NCBI GenBank assembly: GCA_016235585.1
Contig: JACRJY010000037.1
Coordinates: 1 to 64,000 of the forward strand
From: Verrucomicrobiota bacterium
GTDB taxonomy: Bacteria; Verrucomicrobiota; Verrucomicrobiia; Limisphaerales; JACRJY01
DNA: 64,000 nucleotides
Direction: 5' to 3'
In this document: positions 1 through 8,481 of the stretch, piece by piece
Layout: every line of letters begins with the position of its first letter
How positions within the stretch are numbered: the first letter of the stretch is position 1
Translations under genes and position numbers: made by a program
Notes under the pieces: generated by a model
What the model saw: the letters and a program-made list of their open reading frames with translations, nothing else
Told to the model about the DNA's origin: nothing
The model's database searches: none

Positions 1-2
1 CC

Positions 3-1463
3 GCGACGAATTTCTACGGGACGGTGACGTTCACGTATCAGGTGAGCGACGGCCAGGGTGGCACGGCCACGGCGGTGGCGAGCATCACGGTCTATGCGCC
101 GCCGGTGAACGGCTTCCCGGACGATCCGCAGAACGTGGTCCGCTACCAGCCGAACTTGAGCCTGCTGGGCGTGAACCAGGTGGTGTTCATGAGCGCGAAC
201 ACCAACCTCCTCGCGGTGGACGACCCGGACAGCACGAACCTGACGATCACCTTGAGCGTGACGAAGGGCACGCTGCAGGTGACGAACCTTTCCCCGGCGG
301 TGACGAACTTCATCACCTTCTCGAACGGCGTCGCCGGCACGAACACGCTGGTGCTCTCCGGGCCGAAGGACAGCCTGAACCTCGCGCTGCAGGGGCTGAC
401 CTACACGCCGCGCGCCGACTATTTCGGCCTGGATTACCTGACGATGACGGCGGTGGACGAGGGCGGGCGCACGGACTTCGACACGAACGCCGTGGAAATC
501 CGCGTGCAGGTCGCGGTGCTTGGCGGCATCATCGAGATCAACGACCCGAACCAGGGCTTCACCCCGACCAACGTGGCGATCAAGAGCATCCAGGTGATCT
601 ATGATCCGACCTACGTGCGGGCGACACCGACCGTCTTGAGCAACGACACGACGTTCATCCTGGAGATCATCCCGGTGGACGGGCAGAACGGCGCGGTCTA
701 TTACACCGAGATCACCAACGTCGTGACCTACACGAACTTGAGCGGCGTGATCGTCTCCACCGAGACGAACATCCTCTGGATGCGGATTTACGAGCCGGTG
801 CTCACGCGCGTGGATGGCGATTCCTATTACAACAGCACCTTCGGCACGAACGGCATCCCGTTTGGCACGCCGCTGTTCAACCCGCAGACCGGCCTCTACG
901 AGCAAAAGGTGCAGGTGGTCAACGTGACGCCGTTTGAGATCAAGGCCTTCCGCCTCTTTGCCACGAACCTGCCCGCCGCCATCACGTTCTACAACGCCAT
1001 GGCGACGAACGACGCCACCTACGGGCCTTACGTGCAGTTCAACCAGTCCCTCGCCGCCGGGGCCGCCACCGTGGTGACGCTCGAGTATTTCAACCGCACC
1101 TACGCGCCGTTCACGCCGGGGCTGAAGCTCACGCTCCTCGCCTCGCCCAACTCGGCCGTGGAGCCGCCGCTGCTCTCGCAACTGCGCCCGGTCACCGGCA
1201 CGGTGCAGCCCATCTTCGGCTACACGCCGGACGGGCGCACCAAGTGGTATATCTTCTTCCCGACCCAGCTCGGGCGCACCTATTACGTCCGCTACACGGA
1301 TGATCTGCTGACGTGGCGGACCTCCTCGGTGCCCATCCAGGGCAACGGCAGCATCATGCACTGGATGGACGACGGGTTCCCGACGACCAGTTCGACGCCG
1401 CCGACCAGCGGCGGAACCTCGTCGCGCTTCTACACGGTGTTTGAACTCATCACCACTCCGTAA
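3..1463 (+). CDS. C-terminal part of a large secreted repeat protein (5' end outside window)
   Basis: The reading frame is open from the first bases, so the gene begins before the window; a GTG at 24 is only an internal codon. The first visible residues (NFYGTVTFTYQVSDGQGG) are the end of a cadherin-like/VCBS-type domain. A second all-beta repeat with many T, N and V residues follows. The last 80 residues (YYVRYTDDLLTW, then IQGNG and FYTVFE) resemble the C-terminal module that closes many secreted Verrucomicrobia proteins. No catalytic motif is visible. It is probably an extracellular or surface protein; the exact role is unknown. The next gene starts 43 bp downstream on the same strand. Confidence 0.75.
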   Translation, partial: ATNFYGTVTFTYQVSDGQGGTATAVASITVYAPPVNGFPDDPQNVVRYQPNLSLLGVNQVVFMSANTNLLAVDDPDSTNLTITLSVTKGTLQVTNLSPAVTNFITFSNGVAGTNTLVLSGPKDSLNLALQGLTYTPRADYFGLDYLTMTAVDEGGRTDFDTNAVEIRVQVAVLGGIIEINDPNQGFTPTNVAIKSIQVIYDPTYVRATPTVLSNDTTFILEIIPVDGQNGAVYYTEITNVVTYTNLSGVIVSTETNILWMRIYEPVLTRVDGDSYYNSTFGTNGIPFGTPLFNPQTGLYEQKVQVVNVTPFEIKAFRLFATNLPAAITFYNAMATNDATYGPYVQFNQSLAAGAATVVTLEYFNRTYAPFTPGLKLTLLASPNSAVEPPLLSQLRPVTGTVQPIFGYTPDGRTKWYIFFPTQLGRTYYVRYTDDLLTWRTSSVPIQGNGSIMHWMDDGFPTTSSTPPTSGGTSSRFYTVFELITTP

Positions 1464-1506
1464 CCGGGAAATCTCCGGGGAACGGCGCGCCTTTAATTAA
1501 CATTGA

Positions 1507-2598
1507 ATGAAACCATACCTTGTTTGTGTGCTGGCCGGAGCCTTGGGGCTGGCGGCGAATGCGGCGGAGGGCGACCGCGCGGAGAAAAAGCCGCGCTGGT
1601 TCGGCTTCCAAATCCCGGCGCTGGCGCGCGTGCGCGCGTCCTTCTCCGGGCAGAGCACCGGCAATCCGGGCACCGTGGGCACGGCGACCGATCCCTATCA
1701 GGATCGCTTCTACGACGACGGCTATTTGCGCGTCAATTCCCTCGGCAACCCGACCGTGGGCGGGTTGAGCGACACCTTTCCCCGCACCAGCTTCTACCGT
1801 TATGACAACGCCTCGCAGGCCGTGGCCCCGAACAACGGCCTCGGCATCCCCGGCTCCGTGACCTTCAACAGCGTCAACTTCAGCCAGGGCGGCAGCTTCG
1901 GCGACGGCCAGGCCCATCACGCCATTCCCGGCATCGAGTTTTTTGTCCGCAAGGAGCTCAAGGCGCAAAAGCGCTGGCACCTGTCGGCGGAGGCCGCCGT
2001 TTCGTGGAGCCACTTCAGCTGGGTGCAGCGCGGCAGCGTGCCGACCACGCTGAACGTCACCCAGGACACCTACAACACCGGCACCGTGGATGCCACTGGC
2101 CGCGCGGGCGTGGAAGGCGTCTTTGATCCCACTCTTGTCCCGTTCCCGCAGTGGATCGGCAGCACGCCCACGCGCACCACTCTGAACGTGGCGGGCACGT
2201 TGGGCGGATCGCGCAAGCTGACCCTCGACGCCTTTCAGGTGCGGATTGGCCCCTCACTCGGCTACCGGCTGACCCCGCGCTTGAGCGTGGACGCGCTGGC
2301 CGGCCTCACGCTGGGAATCGGTTTCAGCCGGTTCAATTTCTCCGACACTCTGACCCCGGCGGCGGGCTCCGGCGTGAGCACCGTCAGCCTGAACGGCAAC
2401 GACCGCGACACCCACACCTGGTATGGCCTCTACTCGGCGCTGCGCGCCACCTACGACCTCACGGAGAAATGGCAGGGCCTGATCGAAGTGCGCCACCTGT
2501 GGATGGACTCGCTCTTTCACGCTGGTTCCGCGCGTTCCGCGCAGATTTTTTTCACCGACGGCTTCACCCTCTCCATCGGCGCGGCGCGGGAGTTTTAA
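1507..2598 (+). CDS. Signal-peptide protein, probable outer-membrane beta-barrel
   Basis: The 363-residue protein starts with a clear signal peptide (MKPYLVCVLAGALGLAANA). The mature part is rich in alternating aromatic and polar strands. It ends in Phe (IGAAREF), with strand-like segments such as LTLDAFQVRIGPSLGYRL and WQGLIEVRHLWM, as expected for an outer-membrane barrel. I do not recognise a named family. The gene follows the preceding secreted protein closely and converges on a transporter gene, with only 9 bp between the two stop codons. A role as porin or surface protein is inference from composition and ending. Confidence 0.6.
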   Translation: MKPYLVCVLAGALGLAANAAEGDRAEKKPRWFGFQIPALARVRASFSGQSTGNPGTVGTATDPYQDRFYDDGYLRVNSLGNPTVGGLSDTFPRTSFYRYDNASQAVAPNNGLGIPGSVTFNSVNFSQGGSFGDGQAHHAIPGIEFFVRKELKAQKRWHLSAEAAVSWSHFSWVQRGSVPTTLNVTQDTYNTGTVDATGRAGVEGVFDPTLVPFPQWIGSTPTRTTLNVAGTLGGSRKLTLDAFQVRIGPSLGYRLTPRLSVDALAGLTLGIGFSRFNFSDTLTPAAGSGVSTVSLNGNDRDTHTWYGLYSALRATYDLTEKWQGLIEVRHLWMDSLFHAGSARSAQIFFTDGFTLSIGAAREF

Positions 2599-2607
2599 TC
2601 CCGAATC

Positions 2608-3534
2608 TCACCGCCCCCGCCCCGCCGCCAGCGCCAGCGCAATCGCGCCCAGCACGGCCACGGCCCCGCCAAGGAGGGAGCGGGCCGACGGCTTCTCGCG
2701 CTCCATGAAGCGCGCGAACGGCATCACCACCAGCGGCGCGAGCGCGACAATCGGCAGCACCACGCCGGCGGGCGCGACCTTCAGCGCCCACTGGTAGCAG
2801 CTCACGCCAAGCGTCGGCCCGGCCAGCGCGTTGATGACCAGCCACGGCCCGGCGTCGCGCCATTTGTTCTTGGTGGAGATGTCCGCGCCGCCGTCCGATC
2901 CGTTGCCGAGGAGGAAATCCTTTTTCACAAACAGCAGGCACAGCCCCGCGATGGCGACGCCGCCAAGGATGCGCTGGTAGGCCGCGCTGATGCCGTCAAT
3001 GTCCTGCCCCGCCGCCGCGGCGACGGCGTAGGCCTTGCGGCTCAACACCACGCCCCCGCCCTGCCCGATGGCCGCCAGCACGCCGAAGAAAATTCCCGTG
3101 GAAAATTTGCGCGGCTCAATGTGCGGATTTTCCCCCGGCGCAAGCGCGAGCGCCACGCCGCCCAGGATGACCGCCCCGCAGAGAATTTCCGCGAGCGAAA
3201 GCTGCGTGCCCAGCCACAGCCATTCCACGACCGCCGCAAACGGCGCGGCCAGGCAATGCACCAGCATGATGGTCAGCCGTGAGCCAAGGCGCGGCAGCGC
3301 CTGGAACAGCGTCACGTCGCCCAGGCCGAAGCCGATGCAGCCGCTCAAGATGAACAGGTAAAAAGCATCACCAGAGAGCCCCGCACCGAAGCCATGCGCG
3401 TAAATGGCGAGGAACACCGTGGCGATGCAGAGCCGCCAGAAATTTGCCTCCGTGCCACCCATCATTCGCGCCGTGCGCGTGGCGGTGACGGCGGAGAGCG
3501 AAAACAGAATCGTGGTCAGCAGCGCGGCGAACAT
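2608..3534 (-). CDS. EamA/DMT-family membrane transporter
   Basis: The 308-residue protein is almost entirely hydrophobic, with about ten predicted membrane segments in two similar halves, the usual EamA/drug-metabolite transporter fold. Recognisable pieces are the N-terminal LLTTILFSLSAVTATR, GFGLGDVTLFQAL in the first half, and the C-terminal pattern LVVMPFARFMEREKPS followed by a small-residue helix (LLGGAVAVLGAIALAL). It should sit in the inner membrane and export or import a small metabolite; the substrate cannot be told. It lies just downstream of moeA on the same strand, about 50 bp away, with no obvious functional link. Confidence 0.8.
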   Translation of the reverse strand: MFAALLTTILFSLSAVTATRTARMMGGTEANFWRLCIATVFLAIYAHGFGAGLSGDAFYLFILSGCIGFGLGDVTLFQALPRLGSRLTIMLVHCLAAPFAAVVEWLWLGTQLSLAEILCGAVILGGVALALAPGENPHIEPRKFSTGIFFGVLAAIGQGGGVVLSRKAYAVAAAAGQDIDGISAAYQRILGGVAIAGLCLLFVKKDFLLGNGSDGGADISTKNKWRDAGPWLVINALAGPTLGVSCYQWALKVAPAGVVLPIVALAPLVVMPFARFMEREKPSARSLLGGAVAVLGAIALALAAGRGR

Positions 3535-3583
3535 TCCGCGCGCAGTGTGCCGCCGCGCCGCGAGTTGTCACGCTTGGAAAAAA

Positions 3584-4855
3584 TCACGGCCAACATTCCC
3601 ACCGCAACACGCGCACGGCGGCCCCGGACGGAAGGACGGTTTCCGGCGGCACCTCCACGAGGCCGGTGGCGCGGGCCAGCGAGGCGAGCCGGTGCGAGGC
3701 CTGCACGCCCGCCGGGCGGACGCGGCCCGCGTCATCCACTTCAACGCGGACGAAATGCCGGCGGTCGCCTCGGTTGGCGAGCGGCTCGGCGAGCGTGCCG
3801 GGATGCGACGGGAGGGAAATCTCCGCCGCGCCCTGCCAGCGCCGCAGCGCGGGCCGGACGAGCACGAGGAAGGTGACGAACGCCGAGACCGGGTTGCCCG
3901 GCAGGCCGAAGAAAAGTTTTGAGACATCGTCCGCCCCCTCACCCCGGCCTGTTCCTCCGCCGGGGGAGAGGGAGGCAGACCTGATGCGTCCGAATACAAA
4001 CGGTTTGCCGGGCTTGATGGCGACGCGCCAGAGGCCGATTTCCCCGCCGAGCGCGGCGAACGCGTCTTTCACATAGTCGTGCTCGCCCACGGAGACGCCA
4101 CCGGTGGAAACCACGCAGTCGCATTCAGAAAAAATCTGCTCCAGCGCGGCGCGAGTCCCGGCGAGTGAATCCGCGACGAGCGGGAAAATTTTCACCACCG
4201 CGCCGGCCTGCCGGGCCAGCGTGGCAATGGTCACGCGGTTGCTCTCGTAAATCTGTCCTTCCGCAAGCGCCGCGCCGGCTTCGCGCAGTTCGCTGCCGGT
4301 GGCCATGACGCCGACCACGGGACGGCGGGCAACCTGCAAATTGCCGATGCCCGTGGCGGCGAGGAGCGCAAGCTGCGCCGCGCCGAGGGGCGCGCCGGTT
4401 TCGAGAATCACCTCGCCGCGCTTGATGTCCTCGCCGCGAAAACGGACGTTCTCCCACGGCTTGACCGCGTCGGTGACGCGCACAATCGCGGCGTCACTTG
4501 GATCAGCCGCCGTGTCCTCCTGCATCACCACGGCGTCCGCGCCGGGCGGCAGCACCGAGCCGGTGAAAAGCCGCGTGCACGTGCCCGGCTCGACGCGGCA
4601 GCGCGGAGGTTCCCCGGCGGCGATGCGGCCCGCGATCTGCAGCACGGCGGGTTTTTCGACGGTGGCCGGGGCGGTGTCTTCCGCGCGCACGGCGTAGCCG
4701 TCCATCGCGGAGTTGTCGAACGGCGGGAGATCAACGGGAGAGGAAATGGCTTCTGCAAGGGCGCGCTCGGCGGCTTCGCTCAAGGACACTGTTTCGCGCG
4801 CCGGCGGGGGCACGGCGGCGAGGACGCGCTGAAGGGCTTCTTCGAGTGTGAGCAT
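3584..4855 (-). CDS. moeA: Molybdopterin molybdenumtransferase MoeA
   Basis: MoeA inserts molybdate into adenylylated molybdopterin, the last step of Moco synthesis, in the cytoplasm. The N-terminal PFDNSAMDGYAVRA, the MPT-binding-like segment VSTGGVSVGEHDYVK, the FGLPGNPVSAFVTF motif and the C-terminal domain IV are all present, at a near-normal 423 residues. Odd: between FVFGRI and FFGLPGNPVS, where E. coli MoeA has only a few residues, there are about 20 extra ones (about 291-311) rich in S, G and R. They are encoded by a C-rich/G-rich palindrome also found between genes near 52.4 kb. No other Moco genes are nearby. Start is the ATG at 4855. Confidence 0.95.
   Translation of the reverse strand: MLTLEEALQRVLAAVPPPARETVSLSEAAERALAEAISSPVDLPPFDNSAMDGYAVRAEDTAPATVEKPAVLQIAGRIAAGEPPRCRVEPGTCTRLFTGSVLPPGADAVVMQEDTAADPSDAAIVRVTDAVKPWENVRFRGEDIKRGEVILETGAPLGAAQLALLAATGIGNLQVARRPVVGVMATGSELREAGAALAEGQIYESNRVTIATLARQAGAVVKIFPLVADSLAGTRAALEQIFSECDCVVSTGGVSVGEHDYVKDAFAALGGEIGLWRVAIKPGKPFVFGRIRSASLSPGGGTGRGEGADDVSKLFFGLPGNPVSAFVTFLVLVRPALRRWQGAAEISLPSHPGTLAEPLANRGDRRHFVRVEVDDAGRVRPAGVQASHRLASLARATGLVEVPPETVLPSGAAVRVLRWECWP
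3932..3974. repeat. C-rich/G-rich palindromic repeat inside moeA
   Basis: A palindromic unit beginning CCCCCTCACCCCGGCC and ending GGGGGAGAGGGAG lies within moeA. Nearly the same unit stands in the intergenic region at 52377-52422, which shows that it is a mobile or dispersed repeat. In moeA it is read in frame and adds about 20 residues just before the conserved GLPGNPVS loop, similar in concept to Rickettsia palindromic elements (RPE). Confidence 0.75.
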
Positions 4856-4903
4856 GGCTCGGCGCGCGGAAATGAGCGGCCCCGCTCCGTCTCGGCGCGA
4901 ATA

Positions 4904-6622
4904 TCAATGCGCGGAGGTGAGCACGAGCACCTGTTCGAGCGTGGAGACGCCTTCGCGGCATTTCATGAGCGCGACTTCGCGCAGGTTTTTCATGCCTTCG
5001 CTGACGGCGACCTTGGCGATTTCCATGCCGCTGGCGCGCTTGAGAATGGCTTTCCGAATCTCGTCGCTCACGGTCATGATCTCGATGATGGCGCAGCGGC
5101 CCGCGTAGCCGGTGTTTTTGCAGCGGTCACAGCCACGCCCCTTGACGAGTGGGACGCCCTCGAACATTTTCGGGTCAAGGCCCAAATCCTCGAACATCTT
5201 GGGCGGATAGGTCATCGGCTCCTTGCAGGTGTTGCACACGCGGCGCATGAGGCGCTGGGCGCAGGCGAGGATGATCGAGGAGGAGATGAGGAACGGCGCA
5301 ATGCCCATGTCGTCCATGCGGGTGACGGCGCCGGGGGCGTCGTTGCAGTGCATGGTGCTCAAGACCTGGTGGCCGGTGAGCGCGGCCTCGACGGCGATCT
5401 CGCAGGTCTCCTCGTCGCGGATTTCCCCGATCTTGATGATGTCCGGATCCTGGCGCAGGATGGAGCGGAGCGCGGCGGCAAAGGTCATGCCGATGCCCTT
5501 GTTGATCGGCACCTGGTTGATGCCGGGAATCTGGAACTCGACGGGGTCTTCGCAGGTGACGATGTTGTAGTCGGGGTTGTTCAGCTCGTTGAGGCACGAG
5601 TAGAGCGTCGTCGTTTTGCCGGAGCCGGTGGGGCCGGTGACGAGGATCAGGCCGTGCGGTGCGTCCACGGCGGTCTTGAGGCGCTTGTAGCTGTCCTTGT
5701 CGAGGCCCAGCTTGTCCATGCTCGCGGTGAGGTTGGATTTGTCGAGGACGCGGAGCACGCATTTCTCGCCGTTGACGGTCGGGAGGAAGGAGACGCGCAG
5801 GTCAATGTCGCGCCCGCCGACCTTCATTCTCATGCGGCCGTCCTGCGGCAGGCGGCGCTCGGAGATGTCGAGCGAGGCCATGATTTTCAGACGCGAAGTG
5901 AGCGGCATCTGCATGGCCTTGGTCGGCGGCGGATAGTGCATCAGCGCGCCGTCCACGCGGTAGCGGAGCTTCACTTCCTTCTCGAACGGCTCGATGTGGA
6001 TGTCGCTGGCCTTGTCCTTGATGGCCTGAACGAGGATGAGGTTGGCGAGCTTGATGACGGGGGCCTCCTCGCCGGCGGCGGCCATGGCCTCGGCGCTGGT
6101 GTTGTCCTGGGTGTCGGCCACCAGTTCGGCGTCCTCGGCCTCCTCGGCTTCGGACTCCTTGATGATGTCCTCCATGCTGGCGCTCTTGACCTCCAAGTTG
6201 TTCACCTTGTCGAGAATCGCCTTCTCGGTGGCGATCATCGGGAGGACTTCCAGCTTGGAAACGCGCTTGACGTCGTCGATCGCGAGGACGTTCAAGGGAT
6301 CAGCCATCGCCAGATAAAGCTTCCCTTCGAGGCGCGAGACGGGGAGCACCTTGTGGTTGGTGCACAGATCCCGCGGCACCAGGCCGGCGACGTCGGCGGG
6401 GATGCCGATGCGCGCGAGGTTCACCGGCGGCGTGTTGAGCACGCGGCCCATGCACACGGCCAGATCCATGTCGGTGACGTAGGATTTGTCAATGAGCAGC
6501 TTGAGCAGGCGGATGCCCTCCTTCTTCTGGAGTTCCAGAAGCTCCTCGACCTGCTTGGCGGTGAGGAGACCATCCTCGACCAAGGCGTCAGCGATGCGTT
6601 CTCCGAATGATTTGGCGGCCAT
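4904..6622 (-). CDS. pilB: PilB/GspE-type assembly ATPase (type IV pilus or type II secretion)
   Basis: This cytoplasmic hexameric ATPase would power pilus extension or pseudopilus assembly. Residues 1-150 form the MshEN/GspE N-terminal domain. The Walker A motif GPTGSGKTTTLYSCL lies near residue 328, followed by the Asp box (CEDPVEF), Walker B (ILRQDPDIIKIGEIRD) and His box (GHQVLSTMHCND). Two CxxC pairs near the C-terminus (CNTC, CDRC) are typical of the PilB/GspE zinc site. Length 572 is normal. It lies 12 bp after a TPR/MshEN gene on the same strand and is very likely co-transcribed with it. No other pil or gsp genes are in the window. Confidence 0.93.
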   Translation of the reverse strand: MAAKSFGERIADALVEDGLLTAKQVEELLELQKKEGIRLLKLLIDKSYVTDMDLAVCMGRVLNTPPVNLARIGIPADVAGLVPRDLCTNHKVLPVSRLEGKLYLAMADPLNVLAIDDVKRVSKLEVLPMIATEKAILDKVNNLEVKSASMEDIIKESEAEEAEDAELVADTQDNTSAEAMAAAGEEAPVIKLANLILVQAIKDKASDIHIEPFEKEVKLRYRVDGALMHYPPPTKAMQMPLTSRLKIMASLDISERRLPQDGRMRMKVGGRDIDLRVSFLPTVNGEKCVLRVLDKSNLTASMDKLGLDKDSYKRLKTAVDAPHGLILVTGPTGSGKTTTLYSCLNELNNPDYNIVTCEDPVEFQIPGINQVPINKGIGMTFAAALRSILRQDPDIIKIGEIRDEETCEIAVEAALTGHQVLSTMHCNDAPGAVTRMDDMGIAPFLISSSIILACAQRLMRRVCNTCKEPMTYPPKMFEDLGLDPKMFEGVPLVKGRGCDRCKNTGYAGRCAIIEIMTVSDEIRKAILKRASGMEIAKVAVSEGMKNLREVALMKCREGVSTLEQVLVLTSAH

Positions 6623-6634
6623 AAATCGTCTCGA

Positions 6635-7507
6635 TTAACGGTGGATTTTCTTGATGACCTTCACGAGGTCCGCCGGGCTGGTGAGATACCAGAGGAGGCG
6701 CTGGTTGGTGCGCTCCTGCAGTTCGGCGGCGGCCTGCTTGTTGAAGGGATTGGTGGTGGCGACGAGCACCGACTTGCTCATGCGGTCGAAGGGCGCGACG
6801 CACCAGCGCTGGCACGTCTGCCGGGGAAAGGAACGGGCCAGATCCATGTCCACGTCGTATTTCTCCAGCGGCATATAGCCGAGCCGCGATTTTTCGAGCA
6901 CGATCTTGAGGGATTTTTCAATGGCCAGCCCGGCCTTGTCGGCCACCACCTGCATGAACGGCTCGATGACGCCGCCGGGATCGCCGGTGGGCGGCGTGGG
7001 CCAGTAGAGATTAAAGTCGTTTTCCGTGATGAGCTTCGCCTCGACGAAAATCTTTCTCATCACCTCGCGCCCGTCGTCGCCGGCGACGGCGGGCTTGCCG
7101 GGAGTCGCGGGCGCGGCGGGCGCGCCGGGCATCGCGATTTTGGCCGGCTCGGCGGCCTTTTTGTTCAGGAACGAAGTGTCCTCCGCCGCTGCTCCGGGCG
7201 CGGCGAAATTCGTCGCGCGGTTCTCGATGTCCTCGAGCGCCTTCTTGACGTCGGGATCGTTCGGGAAGCGCTGGAGGATCGTCTCATACTCCATGATCGC
7301 CGAGGAGAGCTGGCCGAGCTGCACGTAGGCCTCGGCGATGCGCTTGGCGGTGTTGACGACATCCTTCTCGCGGTTGAGCTTCGAGTAGGCTTCCTTGAGG
7401 ATTTCGAGGGATTGATAGTCCTGCGGCTGCGATTGAGTGATGACTTCAAACATCTCAATCGTCTGCATCAACTGCGCCTCTTCGCCGGGGGTAATGGTTG
7501 CGGCCAT
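6635..7507 (-). CDS. TPR plus MshEN-like protein, partner of the PilB ATPase
   Basis: The 290-residue protein has no signal peptide. The first 110 residues are TPR-like helices (SAIMEYETILQRFPND). An Ala/Pro-rich linker follows. Residues about 150-290 resemble the N-terminal domain of PilB/GspE ATPases, for example CVAPFDRMSKSVLVATTNPFNKQA, where a GspE N-domain has its nucleotide-reading segment. There is no Walker motif, so it is not an ATPase. It stands directly before pilB with a 12-bp gap. I infer a regulatory or scaffold role for the ATPase, possibly binding c-di-GMP, which is known for some MshEN domains. The binding residues could not be verified. Confidence 0.7.
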   Translation of the reverse strand: MAATITPGEEAQLMQTIEMFEVITQSQPQDYQSLEILKEAYSKLNREKDVVNTAKRIAEAYVQLGQLSSAIMEYETILQRFPNDPDVKKALEDIENRATNFAAPGAAAEDTSFLNKKAAEPAKIAMPGAPAAPATPGKPAVAGDDGREVMRKIFVEAKLITENDFNLYWPTPPTGDPGGVIEPFMQVVADKAGLAIEKSLKIVLEKSRLGYMPLEKYDVDMDLARSFPRQTCQRWCVAPFDRMSKSVLVATTNPFNKQAAAELQERTNQRLLWYLTSPADLVKVIKKIHR

Positions 7508-7571
7508 GATGAAAATACTTCTGCCACAACCGCGCCCCGCTTGTCGAGCGCGGTTTTACGTTTCCCGCCGG

Positions 7572-8381
7572 TCAATGCCGCTCCACCCGGCGCACGTCTT
7601 TTTTTTCCTCGTGGTATTCCATCACCTTCTTGCTGAAAAACTGCCGCCCCTCGATCCGCCAGTCCACCGTCCGGGTGAACCAGAACCCCTCCTCCGTGCG
7701 CGCGCGCTCGAAGCCGTAGCGGCCCTGCTTCACGTTGCCGACCAGGCCGCCGATCACCGACACCTCCTCGCTCAAGCGCAGCGCCACCTTCGCCACCACC
7801 GCCTCGGCCTCGTCCACCCACACGCGGCCCGCGGCCTTGTTGACGAACTTGTCCTTGAAATTCTTCTCCGGCAGCTTGCCGCCGCGCGGCTGGAATTCCA
7901 GCACCAGCGTCGGACGTCCGCTCTGGATTTCGCGGCCCGTCACCTTGAACGTGAACTTCTGCAGCAGCTCCTGGTTGAGTTGAAAGTCCCTCTTTTCCAG
8001 CGCGCGGCCACGGCCTTCGGCCACGAGATCTTTCGCGGCCTCCGCCGGACGGCCCGTCTCGCCAAAATCCTCAATGTGCCGCGGCTTCACCGCCACCGGC
8101 GGAATGTATTTGATCTCCCGGTCATCGCGCTTTTGCAGCTTGCCCTTGCCGTCGAGCGTGTCCGTGCGCTTGGTGCGGGTGAAGGCGTAATGGCCGAGGA
8201 ACGCCTGATCATTCACCGGCTCCCTGCCCATGCGCGCGACGATGCGCTGGAGCACGCCGTCCACCGCCGGCAGCGGCGCGTTGGTGGGAACCGCGTCCGC
8301 GTTCGCCACCGCCAGCAGGGCGAACGGGCAGAGCCAAACGAGACCTCGAAAAAACCCGCCGACCAGCGGAGCGCCGAGCAT
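7572..8381 (-). CDS. Exported protein of unknown function
   Basis: From the ATG at 8381 the protein has 269 residues and starts with a convincing signal peptide (MLGAPLVGGFFRGLVWLCPF, then cleavage after NADA). The frame stays open to an ATG at 8504 that would overlap the ROK gene by 23 bp. That extension is largely translated from the palindromic repeat at 8340-8460, so I prefer 8381, whose ATG itself lies in the repeat. The mature part is charged, with strand-like repeats (GREIQSGRPTLVLEFQPRGG, VWVDEAEAVVAKVALRL). It resembles outer-membrane lipoprotein-sorting or sigma-E-regulator folds only vaguely. Function unknown. Confidence 0.6.
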   Translation of the reverse strand: MLGAPLVGGFFRGLVWLCPFALLAVANADAVPTNAPLPAVDGVLQRIVARMGREPVNDQAFLGHYAFTRTKRTDTLDGKGKLQKRDDREIKYIPPVAVKPRHIEDFGETGRPAEAAKDLVAEGRGRALEKRDFQLNQELLQKFTFKVTGREIQSGRPTLVLEFQPRGGKLPEKNFKDKFVNKAAGRVWVDEAEAVVAKVALRLSEEVSVIGGLVGNVKQGRYGFERARTEEGFWFTRTVDWRIEGRQFFSKKVMEYHEEKKDVRRVERH

Positions 8382-8460
8382 CGCCCGGCCCGGGTTTCCA
8401 GGGTTTCCTGCCGAGCAATGCTCGGCGCTCCGCCGGAACGATGACTTTTGCAGAGGTCTC
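8340..8460. repeat. BIME-like palindromic element A (GGAG-type REP pair)
   Basis: The outer ends are GAGACCTC (8340-8347) and its complement GAGGTCTC (8453-8460). Inside are perfect 16-bp inverted arms, GCGGAGCGCCGAGCAT (8366-8381) and ATGCTCGGCGCTCCGC (8418-8433), 36 bp apart. The right end CTTTTGCAGAGGTCTC matches that of element B at 11028-11144. The element covers the start region of the exported protein gene. Confidence 0.8.
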
Positions 8461-8481
8461 AAAACAAAATTGCCGGACAGT

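Noticed and set aside
4907-6610. Open frame of 567 codons on the plus strand
   Set aside because: It mirrors pilB almost exactly and shows no family motif.
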